A stretch of 15,907 nt of DNA from Russula earlei (taxonomy: Eukaryota > Basidiomycota > Agaricomycetes > Russulales > Russulaceae), in the NCBI GenBank assembly GCA_025769875.1, contig JAGFNK010001039.1, positions 1 through 15,907 of the forward strand. Reading direction: 5' to 3'. Positions 1 to 9,265 of the stretch are shown here, one piece after another; within the stretch, counting starts at the first letter, position 1, and the number at the start of each line of letters is the position of its first letter. Position numbers and translations under genes: made by a program. The notes below the pieces were generated by a model. It worked only from the letters and a program-made list of their open reading frames with translations, did no database searches and was not told the DNA's origin.

Positions 1-1184
1 ACGATGACTGGGAACTCATCCAGCATGTCATAGACTTTGCTCCTCTTCAGGACAGGGAGCATGAAGGCTTATATGCAGGAAAGGCTTTTGTGGATTGCAT
101 ATGCAAATGCAGTGGTCTTGATAAGATATGTCTTTTTGTTTTGCTGTCAAACATTCTATGATTTACATGGGTGATCTCTACATGATTAGTTTGACAACTG
201 ACAATGCTTCTGTCAACAACATTATAATTGAAGTTGCTGCGCAAATAATCTTAGAAAAGTACAATGTTCCCTATACCCCAGACATGCACATCCAGTGCAT
301 TGCACATGTGGTGACTCTTGTTGTTCAGGCATTTTTAGCAGCAATGGATGAGGCAGATTCCCCTGACAATAATGACTACTTTCTTCTTCACAAAGAGTCA
401 TCAATACACTATGACCCAGACGGTGATGAGGATCATATTGCAATGGAGTATGAGAACATGGATTTGGAGGCAGTGGATGCAGATGGAGATGAAGTCCTCA
501 ATATCACAGAAGAGAAGGCAATCGAAGATATTCAGCATAGCAGCCTGCTAAAATGGGTATTCAATTTGTCTCCTGATTTATTGGTCTGCACTTATTCAAC
601 CCTTTGTCTAGCTGTGCTTTGTAACAACAAAGATTGTATCATCACCTCAGTGCTGTGCCAAATTCTGCAAGCTCATGCACAAGAAATATGCTGGCAGTCT
701 AGAGAAGAAAGCATGCGCTTGCCTTATGGTGGTTTGGGATGTTTGAACACGATGGAATTATACACATGCGATGATTCGTCGTGTGTTGTTACTGAAGGAG
801 GTAAGCACACCATGGGCCATACATATTTTTGTCTCAAGTTAAGTTTCGGTGTAGGCCATCAATGCATGGGTCTTCCACTCCCTGAGTCTTCATGGATGTA
901 TTCTTTTGCCAGCTGACTGGACATTGTTGGAACAGCTAGCTGATGTTCTTGAGGCATGCCCTTTTCTTTCGAACTTTAAGACACAACTGATTGTAAATAA
1001 TAGGTTTTTACCCAGGTTATGCTACAAATGTCATGGGCATCAATCCCAACAATCTCATTTGTTCTTCCAGCATATGAGAAGATGGATTGTCATCTGGTCA
1101 AGGTATCCAAAGGAGCAACATATAGTCTCGCTCTACGATGCGCTGCACTGGCAGGACAGGGCAAGCTCTTAAAGTACAGGGCGC
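1..1184 (+). pseudogene. hAT-family transposase, 5' part (exons before the LTR insertion)
   Basis: This encodes the RNase H-like catalytic region of a hAT cut-and-paste DNA transposase, truncated by the window edge. Pieces read in order: 3-129 (frame starting DDWELI), 190-556 (LTTDNASVNN, the second catalytic Asp region, then IQCIAHVVTLVVQAFL and an acidic linker), 612-800 (KIVSSPQ, then DV-stop-TRWNYTHAM), 855-953 (DWTLLEQL) and 1016-1184 (SWASIPTISFVLPAYEK to GKLLKYRA). Introns fit at 557-611, 801-854 (both GT-AG) and 954-1015 (GC-AG), all joined in phase 0. 130-189 looks like a 60-bp GT-AG intron, but joining it gives a stop, so a one-base frameshift is inferred there. TGA at 744-746 replaces a probable Arg before TRW. 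The exon is cut at 1184 by a solo LTR and resumes at 2151. The family call is firm; exact exon ends are by eye. Confidence 0.88.
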
Positions 1185-1753
1185 TGTCATGAACCATTCC
1201 CCAGGGAGGGCCCTTGAAGGACCCTCCCTTATAGGAGGAAACCCAGCCTCTATGATGCCACCCTGTTCACACGAGCAAAAGGGGTGAGTAGAGGTGTCCA
1301 CAATATCGCGCGCGCATTGTTGCGCGAGCGATTCTCGGCACAATCGACATACAGCAAGCCCCACTTAAAGGCAACCCTTCTAGCAACTAAGGACAGTATT
1401 AGAGCCTTCCTAAGGACCATTTGGAACGACCCTAGGAACTCTACAATAGGTACTAACCTAGTATCAAAAGCCCTACAACGCGTTATTAGACCAACTCTAA
1501 TAACTATAGAACGAACTATAAGGCAACACTAAGGACCTTAGTAGAAGTATTAGGGTCGACTCTAAGGACCCTAATAGAACTATATAAGGGCCTTATAAGA
1601 TAACACTATTCCATAACCAAACTACAAGTCCTCAAATGACCGGCCCTAAACTAACTAACAGGAAATGAATCAGGTGCTTGCACGTGTACTAAAGCAGTGA
1701 ACACGTGGACAATGGAAGCTCTTACTCATCAAGAGAAGCTTCTTACTCAGCAG

Positions 1754-1785
1754 CTTACTGAGCATGACTGAGCATGCTCAGTAAG
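1754..1785. repeat. Inverted repeat (hairpin) in the LTR U3 region
   Basis: CTTACTGAGCATG (1754-1766) is repeated inverted as CATGCTCAGTAAG (1773-1785) with a 6-base loop. A counterpart is present in LTR copy 2 at 13130-13161. It lies about 85 bp upstream of the TATA box, among repeated TTACTCA motifs (near 1731, 1744 and 1800). It could be a cis-regulatory palindrome; the function is inferred. Confidence 0.75.
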
Positions 1786-1868
1786 CGTCCTCCGACTTCT
1801 TACTCATCACTCTATTGTGCTTGATAACAAGGTTATGACTTGTTCCCTATTTAGCAACTCTCTTGTAG

Positions 1869-1887
1869 TATATAAGCGCTCAATAAA
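1869..1887 (+). promoter_or_regulatory. LTR TATA box and polyadenylation signal
   Basis: TATATAAG at 1869-1876 is followed by AATAAA at 1882-1887, the expected U3/R signals of an LTR. Both are conserved in LTR copy 2 on the opposite strand (13038-13045 and 13027-13032). This sets the orientation of the LTR. Confidence 0.7.
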
Positions 1888-2145
1888 GTAGCGGACAGTC
1901 CTCAGACTGTCCATTTGTTTACGGCACTCTCCATTCCTGGGATACTCCTTTAAGGACCATCCCCTTGTGACTATCCTGGCCTCTTCCCTGCGTGATTGTT
2001 CTACTCTCACAGTAACAATACCTCTCTGGTATTTGTTGCTCCTCTGGGTTCTACTCCTTGCCCACGCGGTCTTGGACGTCTACCGACTCGTCTTCGAGCT
2101 TATCCCTCGCTCTTGAACTGGATAGTTCAACAGTGAGTCTTGACA

Positions 2146-2871
2146 GGCGCTGGCCGAGAACAACCAGTTCTACACTATTGCAATGGGTTTGCAGTCTAGT
2201 GTCTGAATTTGATATCTTACTCAAAAATTCTTGATGGCAGTTCTCCATCCATTCTTTCAAGCAGAGTGGTTCAAGCATACTGTTTCACAGGACCTCCGAG
2301 GACCACAAAAGGCTGCCATGGAAAGGCTAGCTGTTGAGAAGGCTGAGACATCGTTCATATATGTTGCTTGGGAGTACTACAATAACTCGGTGTCAGACAA
2401 TTGTGAACTGCCAGAGACATCTCCATCGAAGCATGGAAATTCAAGTGCAGGTAACTGGCTCACAGATGTATGCAATGTTGAAATCACAGCCATGTTACCC
2501 ACTGAGTGATCAGAAGACAACATGATGGAGGAGATCCGACAATATTTCAAATTTGAAGGGGGCCAGGGTGACATCGACAACCCTCTGCAATGGTACAAGG
2601 TATGGTTATTGTGATATTCGGTTGTTGGTCTACTAAGCTCATTTGTTTTCAGAAAAATGCACAGTCCTTCTCTACACCTGCTTGCATGGCAAGAGATTTC
2701 CTTGCTATTCCAGCAACAAGTGTCTCAGTTGAACAAGTGTTCTCAAAGTCACACCACATTTGCACAGATCTACGGTCATCGCTGAAGGCAGAGACCATCT
2801 CAGAAGCTCTGTTATCAAAGGTATGGATCTGGGAGGGACTCTTGGATGTGAACAAGCCAAAACCACCATGA
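2146..2871 (+). pseudogene. hAT-family transposase, 3' part (C-terminal dimerisation domain)
   Basis: This continues the transposase interrupted at 1184. 2146-2150 is the duplicated target; coding resumes at 2151 (LAENNQFYTIAM). An intron at 2187-2240 (54 bp, GT-AG) joins to VLHPFFQAEWF. TGA at 2507-2509 is an in-frame stop; the frame stays open after it (SEDNMMEEIRQYF, then NPLQWYK). A second intron at 2600-2652 (53 bp, GT-AG) leads to the hAT dimerisation domain: ARDFLAIPATSVSVEQVFS, then ICTDLRSSLKAETISEAL, then WIWEGLL. The Glu in SVEQVFS sits where the third catalytic acid of hAT transposases is expected. The natural stop is TGA at 2869-2871. Terminal inverted repeats and an 8-bp target duplication of the hAT element were not found. 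Very sure of family, and sure it cannot be translated intact. Confidence 0.9.
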
Positions 2872-3098
2872 AAAAAGCATGGCTCTGCTCAGTAGATTTT
2901 GTAATACAATAACTGTATAAACAACTGTATAACTGTATATATAGTGTATATAGATAGTAGGCAACTGTATATATATATTTATGCTGCTGGCTGTATACAT
3001 ATCTATATGGTTGGAGCAGTGACACCAGTGGAATTATATACACTTAATTCACCTGATCAATTTAGCCTTAGCAGACTTGGATAAGCTTAACACAATGG
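2872..3098. other. AT-rich linker
   Basis: This stretch between the hAT stop and the giant inverted repeat is rich in CTGTATA and TATATA runs (about 2905-3005). It may contain the hAT 3' terminus, but I could not define one. No gene is seen. Confidence 0.6.
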
Positions 3099-3136
3099 CA
3101 TATGTTACTGTCGTTTTCACGTGACCTTGCACTTGC

Positions 3137-3750
3137 CATTTTTGGATGTCATTTCGAGTGCAAAAATAAAACTGCTATATCTCAACAGTTTCTCAACAGA
3201 TTGCCTTGAAACTTTGACAGTAGAACCTTATATGTTGTATCTAGGTGCAGCTAAAATATGGGAGCCTAATATCTAGTTCTTGAAATGTCGATTTTCGGGT
3301 GGTGACATGAGTGCAAAACTTTGAACTGCCATATCTCAACTGTTTCTGAACCGATTGACTTGAAACTTCGACAGTGGGATCCCATGTACTGTATCTAGGT
3401 GCAGCCCAAGAGTTGGGGTCTGATTCTTAGTTTTTGAAGTTTCGGTTTTTGGGTGTGATCTGAGTTCGAAATTTCAATCTGCCATATCTCAACCATTTCT
3501 CAATAGATTGCCTTGAAACGTGGACAGTGGGACCTTATATACTGTATCTAGGTGCAGCAAAAATATGGGAGCCTAATATTCAGTTTTTGAAGTTTCAAGT
3601 TTTGGGTGCCAAGCTGCATGTGAAATTTCGTACTGCCATGTCTCAACCATTTCTCAATGGATTGTCTTGAAACTTGGACAGTGGAACTTCATGCACTGTA
3701 GCTAGATGTTTCACCCGTTGGATGTTCACGTTTTGGGGTGCCAACCCCAA
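3137..3750 (+). repeat. Roughly 154-bp tandem repeats, left arm
   Basis: Units start at 3174, 3328, 3481 and 3635 (spacing 154, 153, 154). A partial unit lies before the first, and the last is shortened. Each starts with GCYATRTCTCAAC and contains the conserved blocks TTGAAAC, GACAGT, CTGTATCTAGGTGCAGC and, in several units, ATATGGGAGCCTAATAT. Units are clearly diverged from one another, so the array is older than the arm duplication. Confidence 0.9.
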
Positions 3751-4160
3751 GCATGATAATATTACATTATCCCTACAGCTGAATCCATCCATCCATGATA
3801 TGATATGACTATTACAACTGTACTGCGCGAGAAGGGCACACTTAAGTTCATGGGGCTGGACAAGGACTGAGGGAAGAGTGAAAGAGACAAAATTGAAATG
3901 ATGATGCGAGGCGTGCGTCGAGGCAGCAATAGGCATCGGCACGGGTACATGTGCATGTAGCTTCTTCAGTGAGTCTTCGGCCTCGTGCGCGCGTGGTCAC
4001 ATTGTCGCAAAGGGGGGTGTGCACGTTCTGAGGTGTTGCCATCCGTTGGAACACGGGCACAGTGCGGGGAAGCAGGAGGGAGGAGTGTGCTTGCATTGTG
4101 TGTCAAATGTGTTGTCGCGATGTGGTGTTGCCAGGCGTCAGCCGTGTTGCTGATATTGGT

Positions 4161-4186
4161 GCTGCTGCTGCTGTTGTTGTCGTTGA
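4161..4186 (+). repeat. CTG/TTG trinucleotide run, left arm
   Basis: This is a GCTGCTGCTG run followed by GTTGTTGTCGTTG; the mirror run is at 5907-5934 in the right arm. Confidence 0.8.
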
Positions 4187-4847
4187 TCCTGGTGCTGCTG
4201 TCATGGCAGAGGCTGAGGCGTGGTTGTTTGAGGCAATGGGGTGGTGAGAGGCAAGGGCGTAGGCGATGGCGTTATGGAAAAGCGTGAGCGTCTGAGGGGG
4301 TGACTTGCGTGTTGCTTGTGCTGTCATCTTGTGGGCGCGGCGACGAGGTCTTCGCCACTGCAGGTGATGGCAGCGCTCATGGGTGAGGTTGTCCGTATGG
4401 ATGGGGATGTGGTGGAAGGGGAGGAGTGGTGTGGCGTGGTGATTGCATCGGCGACTTCTCCTGTGGCGACATCGTGGTGGCAGCTGGTGATCTTTCTGCG
4501 GGGCAGCGTTGAGGTAATGATGGGCAATGCTGGACATGCGGGAACCGCAGGGACAACAGGAGCGGGCGATGTGAAGGCGTGACATTTTGGCAACCATACC
4601 CGCTGTTACGGGGCAGGGTGGGGAACGTGGTGGCGTGGGTTTTGCCTGGAGTCGCGTAGAAGCGCGGCTGTGTGCGTGCATACGTTGGGCAGCAGAGAGG
4701 TGATGTCGTGCCAGGCGGGAGAGCGGGTAAACGCGCGCACACACCGAGGGGGTCCAGGGGGCATGATCCATTCGTTGTGAAGGGAAGTAGGATGTTCACA
4801 TCCTCAGAAAGTGCCGAAGAGTGTCCTGCCAGTGAGAAGGGACGAGC

Positions 4848-5245
4848 TATAAGAAAAGCACCAGGGGCCCTATGTAGGAATAAGTCGGATCGCTTGTCTC
4901 TCTCTTGTTTTCCTATCTGTAGTCTCGTATTCGCAATCGCAGTTCCGGATTTTCTTTTCACTTGTGCATGCTAGCACTTGGAGTGCTTACTCGCACATTC
5001 TCATGCTATTTGAATCTACATATTGCTTATCCAAGTGGTGGTGACATTGTGCACGTACCTTTGGCTGATCCCACCCACAGTCCATATCACCCAGGTCTCT
5101 CCTGGAGGCAACTGCAACAGGAAGCAGGATGATTTGTATCAAATGATGGCAATCCGGGAGACCTTTGAAGAGACAGGTCTACTTCTTGCATCCTCAACAT
5201 CGGAGTCCAAGGCACCTCTGAGTGATGTCGCTGTGGACACGTCGC
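4848..5245 (+). pseudogene. Nudix hydrolase exon fragment (NUDT19-like) in the palindrome spacer
   Basis: The unique spacer contains the open stretch VSPGGNCNRKQDD followed by AIRETFEETGLLLA (about 5095-5195). RETFEETG is the core of the Nudix box (REUxEExGU), and PGGN...KQDD just before it resembles the NUDT19-type hydrolases, which cleave nucleoside-diphosphate-linked compounds such as CoA derivatives. The sequence CACCCAG before 5095 could be an intron acceptor. The N-terminal strands of the domain and all sequence after about 5240 are missing, and the reading frame runs straight into the right arm. This is a captured or stranded piece of a host gene, not a working enzyme. Rest of the spacer (4848-5090): nothing recognised. 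Confidence 0.72.
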
Positions 5246-5906
5246 GCTCGTCCCTTCTCACCGGCAGGACACTCTTCGGCGCTTTCTGAGGATGTGAACA
5301 TCCTACTTCCCTTCACGACGAATGGATCACGCCCCCTGGACCCCCTCGGTGCGTGCACGCGTTTACCCGCTCTCCCGCCCGGCACGACATCACCTCTCTG
5401 CTGCCCAACGTATGCGCGCACACAGCTGCGCTTCTACGCGACTCCAGGCAAAACCCATGCCACTGCGTTCCCCACCCTGCCCCGTAACAGCGGGTACGGT
5501 TGCCGAAATGTCACACCTTCACATTGCCCACTCCCGTCATCCCTGTGGTTCCCGCATGTCCAGCATCGCCCATCATTACCTTGACGCTGCCCCGCAGAAA
5601 GATCACCAGCCGCCACCACGATGTCGCCACAGGAGAAGTCGCCGATGCAAGCACCATGCCGCACCACTCCTCCCCTTCCACCGCATCCCCATCCATACGT
5701 ACAACCTCACCCACGAGCGCTGCCATCACCTGCAGTGGTGAAGACCTCGTCGCCGTGCCCACAAGATGACAGCACGAGCAACATGCAAGTCACCCCCTCA
5801 GACGCTCACACTTTTCCATAACGCCATCGCCTATGCCCTTGCCTCTCGCCACCCCATTGCCTCAAACGACCACGCCTCAGCCTCTGCCATGACAGCAGCA
5901 CCAGGA

Positions 5907-5934
5907 TCAACAACAACAACAACAGCAGCAGCAC
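5907..5934 (+). repeat. CAA/CAG trinucleotide run, right arm
   Basis: A CAACAACAAC then CAGCAGCAGCAC run, mirror of 4161-4186. Confidence 0.8.
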
Positions 5935-6342
5935 CAATATCATCAACACGGCCGACGCCTGGCAACACCACATCGCGACGACACATTTGACACACGATGC
6001 AAGCACACTCCTCCCTCCTGCTTCCCCGCACTGTGCCCGCGTTCCAATGGATGGCAACACCTCAGAACGTGCACACCCCCCTTTGCGACAATGTGACCAC
6101 GCGCGCGTGAGGCCAAAGACTCACTGAAGAAGCTACATGCACATGTACCCGTGCTGATGCCTATTGCTGCCTCGACGCACGCCTCGCGTCATCATTTCAA
6201 TTTTGTCTCTTTCACTCTTCCCTCAGTCCTTGTCCAGCCCCATGAACTTAAGTGTGCCCTTCTCACGCGGTACAGTTGTAATAGTCATATCATATCATGG
6301 ATGGATGGATTCAGCTGTAGGGATAATGTAATATTATCATGC

Positions 6343-6956
6343 TTGGGGTTGGCACCCCAAAACGTGAACATCCAACAAGTGAAACATCTAGCTACAGTGC
6401 ATGAGGTTCCACTGTCCAAGTTTCAAGACAATCCATTGAGAAATGGTTGAGACATGGCAGTATGAAATTTCGCACGCAGCTTGGCACCCAAAACTTGAAA
6501 CTTCAAAAACTGAATATTAGGCTCCCATATTTTCGCTGCACCTAGATACAGTATATAAGGTCCCACTGTCCACGTTTCAAGGCAATCTATTGAGAAATGG
6601 TTGAGATATGGCAGATTGAAATTTCGAACTCAGATCACACCCAAAAACCGAAACTTCAAAAACTAAGAATCAGACCCCAACTCTTGGGCTGCACCTAGAT
6701 ACAGTACATGGGATCCCACTGTCGAAGTTTCAAGTCAATCGGTTCAGAAACAGTTGAGATATGGCAGTTCAAAGTTTTGCACTCATGTCACCACCTGAAA
6801 ATCGACATTTCAAGAACTAGATATTAGGCTCCCATATTTTAGCTGCACCTAGATACAATATATAAGGTTCTACTGTCAAAGTTTCAAGGCAATCTGTTGA
6901 GAAACTGTTGAGATATAGCAGTTTTATTTTTGCACTCGAAATGACATCCAAAAATG
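6343..6956 (-). repeat. Roughly 154-bp tandem repeats, right arm
   Basis: Mirror of 3137-3750. Unit edges fall at about 6458, 6612, 6765 and 6919 on the minus strand. Same conserved blocks as in the left arm. Confidence 0.88.
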
Positions 6957-6994
6957 GCAAGTGCAAGGTCACGTGAAAACGACAGTAATACATG

Positions 6995-8362
6995 GATTTA
7001 TATTGAATAAAACAAGACATAAAGTGCATCCACATATATGACACTAAATTTAAATAAGAATGGTCTACTCATTACATGGCAATAATTGGCTGATGGGGAT
7101 CAATCACCCCAATGACAGAGACTGACCACAATGCATATAACACATATGTGTCTCACATGTCAAGTAGTATTTTGACCTCTCAGGCTGCAGAGGTCATTTT
7201 GGAATGAAGATCTGAGCTTTACATTTTGTTACAATTTTACTTGAGCCAAATAACATATTAAGCATTATTATAATTGGATCTTGTTTGTATTTTCCCACTA
7301 AGAACCAAGTCTGCATTGAAGGAAACTGGCTGTGGATGTCTAATGCCCTTGTTGCAAATAACTCAACAGGAATTGGATGTGCAACCTATTCATATGAATT
7401 CAAACTACAACAAGAAAGTCTAAGCCCAGACATTTAGCTGCATGTGAGCCTTAGAAGACAGAATACAATCATCTGATATACCCCCCAAGTTGAGCTAGCT
7501 ATGATGGAGTAAAGATACATTCTGAGTATGTGGTGTAGTGAGTCCAGGGATGCATGTGTGAGATCATGATGCTGCCAAGACCAAGAAGAGGAGAGAGAGA
7601 GTGGAGGAGGAGCAAGAACGTTACTGAGCACTAGAGTGAAAGGTGTGCAGGCAAGAAGGGAAAGACCAGAATGTTACCAAGTGGTTTGGGGTCCAGAAGA
7701 TGCTGGAACACCTGAACTATGGACTGCACCGTTTGTATCATGCGTGCATCAGATCTTGATTGTTTATGTCCATTGATATCGCGTTCGGAATGCGTTGATC
7801 GTATCTTTCTGAAGATGTACTGAAGAAGCAATGAATAGCATTGCTTCTGTCCCAGATGTTCCTGTACTGCCATGTATGTCACTTCCTTGATTAGGAAAGT
7901 ACTTATGACACTGAGATTGCTACTAGGGAAGCACTTAATGCTTCCAGCACCAAGATCATTTACAAAGAAGCAACCTCATTTCTATGAGCTGCCTTTTGCT
8001 TCTATAGCACCAACCAGTACTACAATAGCATGAACCTTATCCCTGTAGGGCTATATAAAGCCCCCAGTCTGTAGCAGTTGAGCCTTAAGCTTGACTTAGT
8101 TTGCCAATCCCAAACAGTTGACTCCTACCCCATCTGCAGAGCCTCTCTCATCTTGTTGCCATACTCCAGAAGGATCTAACACTCCTTCCCCTCTATGAGT
8201 ATTGCTTGCTTGACTCAAGCATATCTGCATTGGTAGGACGTGTTTATAGACACAACCATTGATCTTATTTAAGGCACTTTGGAGCCTTAACATAAGTTGA
8301 GCTTCTATCACAGACATCGCTATGAAAGCAAAGCAGAATTAGGCAAGAAGCCTTAGGACTAG
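6995..8362. other. Unassigned region, no gene recognised
   Basis: About 1.4 kb of moderately AT-rich sequence. Open frames are short (for example 7216-7437 on +, without an ATG, and 8096-8317 on -) and match no family I know. GGGCTATATAAAGCCC near 8047-8062 resembles a TATA box in a small palindrome and might be a promoter or part of a decayed LTR. A purine-rich GA run lies near 7586-7612. Nothing else can be supported. Confidence 0.5.
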
Positions 8363-8788
8363 GATCTAGTCATCATATGGTCAGCAACCTATGCTGAAGT
8401 AGTCAAGGGAGAGAACCTATACAGACCTCTCCATGACAAGAAGAAGGTGTACTATGTGACTCTTGATGAGCAGCATGGTTGGACACATGCATACTTCTGT
8501 AAAGACCCCTACTGTCATTGGCATAGACAGTGGTAAGTGGGCACACAGGTCCTGACTCCCTAGGAAAGGCAGTGGCAAGCGGACAAACTGGAGATCAAAG
8601 GCGAACATAGCATACACGTAAAGTTCAACCAGAAATTGAAGCAAGGAACCAAATTTGGTTGGTTCAAAGCTAGAGAGAGGGACAATCTACCCTCAGGAAT
8701 CAAAGGGACTGCCATCTGGTGTTGGGCAGACCAGGAAGGATGTCACAGTAACAAGCCATGTCAGTTCTCAAGCCTGAAGTTGAGTTGA
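8363..8788 (+). pseudogene. Broken reading frame, Cys/Trp-rich, unrecognised
   Basis: One frame runs 142 codons from 8363 to TGA 8786-8788, with only two stops inside, TAA 8534-8536 and TAG 8561-8563. The composition is protein-like: WSATYAEVVKGENLYRPLHD, then VYYVTLDEQHGWTHAYFC and KDPYCHWHRQW before the stops; then HVKFNQKLKQGTKFGWFKAR and IWCWADQEGCHSNKPCQF after them. It has many Cys, His and Trp, which might bind metal. The segment between the two stops starts GTAAGT and ends CTAG, like a very short intron, but removing it (31 bp) would shift the frame. I do not recognise the family. It could be a decayed gag-like or host gene piece; chance is less likely but possible. Confidence 0.4.
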
Positions 8789-9102
8789 TAGTAAAGTGTG
8801 TTTTGAGGAATGGGCTGGTTCCTGTTGTAATGAGTAAGGATCCCTGCAGTGGTTAAAGTGTTTTATGCTAAACAGGTTATGGCCAATAGACCCTTCCTAG
8901 TATGACTCGGTCTGTTGAGAAGCTAGGGTAAGTTTGTAATGGGATAGACTAGGGCTGGTTCCACTAGCTATATGTGTTCAAGTCTGTTGTAGACCTTGAA
9001 CACGCAGAGAGAGGAAGGTATGTCTTGAAGGAGGAGAGCTCTTCTCAGTAGAGTGAAGAGAGACTCTTAGGGGAGGAAGGGAGAGGTGAAGAGTAGATGG
9101 TG

Positions 9103-9121
9103 GATGGTGTGTGTGTGTGTG
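9103..9121 (+). repeat. GT microsatellite
   Basis: A short GTGTGTGTGTGTG run inside the purine-rich part of the LTR of element A. Confidence 0.8.
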
Positions 9122-9257
9122 AAGAGTTGATGAAATGGAGAGGTGGATGTGGTTTGAGGATTAGGAGTTGTGTGAGTTGCAGGTGAATATGTTTGGACAA
9201 GAGTAGGTTGGATTCTACAAGAGACCAAGCTTAGGGCTTTGGTCACAAAGTACTGAG

Positions 9258-9265
9258 CTTATATA
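9258..9265 (-). promoter_or_regulatory. TATA box in the LTR of element A
   Basis: TATATAAG on the minus strand, about 360 bp into the LTR, pointing the same way as the pol gene. Confidence 0.5.

Larger units (their letters stand above)
1185..2145 (+). mobile_element. Solo LTR, copy 1 (961 bp), inserted in the hAT gene
   Basis: The segment starts TGTCATGA and ends TCTTGACA (TG...CA with imperfect inverted termini). It is flanked on both sides by GGCGC (1180-1184 and 2146-2150), a 5-bp target duplication as made by Ty3/Gypsy-type integrases. Removing the LTR and one GGCGC restores the hAT reading frame across the junction (KYRALAENNQFY), which proves the boundaries. No internal retrotransposon sequence is attached, so this is a solo LTR left by LTR-LTR recombination. 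TATATAAG (1869) and AATAAA (1882) give the + orientation. Two more copies lie at 12769-13731 (inverted) and from 15550 (direct, cut by the edge). Small open frames inside it are not credible genes. Confidence 0.93.
3099..4847 (+). repeat. Left arm of the giant inverted repeat
   Basis: This pairs with 5246-6994. Identity is high by eye, and the differences I checked near the inner end are mostly CpG versus TpG or CpA. About 3985-4840 is GC-rich and holds long overlapping open frames on both strands, but their frames are not kept in the other arm, so I do not call genes there. Confidence 0.92.
3099..6994. mobile_element. Foldback-like element: 1749-bp inverted arms around a 398-bp spacer
   Basis: The left arm 3099-4847 is the reverse complement of the right arm 5246-6994, with position p pairing with 10093-p in the places I tested (for example 3635 with 6458, 4354 with 5739), so the arms have no net length difference. 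The outer ends read CATATGTTACTGTCG and, on the other strand, CATGTATTACTGTCG. I see no convincing target duplication. No transposase is encoded. Arm order from outside in: roughly 154-bp tandem repeats, a transition zone, then a GC- and CpG-rich zone with CTG/CAG runs. The spacer holds a Nudix hydrolase fragment. Most likely a non-autonomous foldback or long-TIR (MULE-like) element that captured a host gene piece; an inverted duplication of a repeat is the alternative. Confidence 0.8.
5246..6994 (-). repeat. Right arm of the giant inverted repeat
   Basis: Reverse complement of 3099-4847. The open frame starting at 5322 ends at TGA 5739-5741 where the left arm has CGA (complement of 4352-4354), a direct example of CpG to TpG change between the arms. 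Confidence 0.92.

Noticed and set aside
1098..1364. Small open frames inside the LTR copies (for example 1098-1364, 1284-1532, 13402-13632, 15649-15897)
   Set aside because: They recur only because the LTR is repeated, occur on both strands, and match no protein. They are non-coding LTR sequence.
3014..3060. CAGTG-containing stretch as a hAT terminal inverted repeat
   Set aside because: No partner end is in the window and no 8-bp duplication can be tested; the motif is too short to support.
3137..3750. CRISPR-like array
   Set aside because: The repeats are about 154 bp, head to tail without unique spacers, in eukaryotic sequence with introns.
4103..4771. A 222-codon open frame on the minus strand in the left arm and overlapping frames on both strands (also 4377-4961, 5222-5584, 5322-5741)
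   Set aside because: The region is GC-rich, so long frames arise on both strands. The frames are not kept between the arms, and the composition (His/Arg/Pro/Ser) resembles no protein family.
7216..7437. A 73-codon open frame on +
   Set aside because: No ATG, AT-rich, no motif, and length within chance for this composition.
8040..8330. Possible LTR or promoter around the TATATAAAG near 8051
   Set aside because: No defined ends, no duplication, no primer-binding site and no second copy in the window; mentioned only in the unassigned region.
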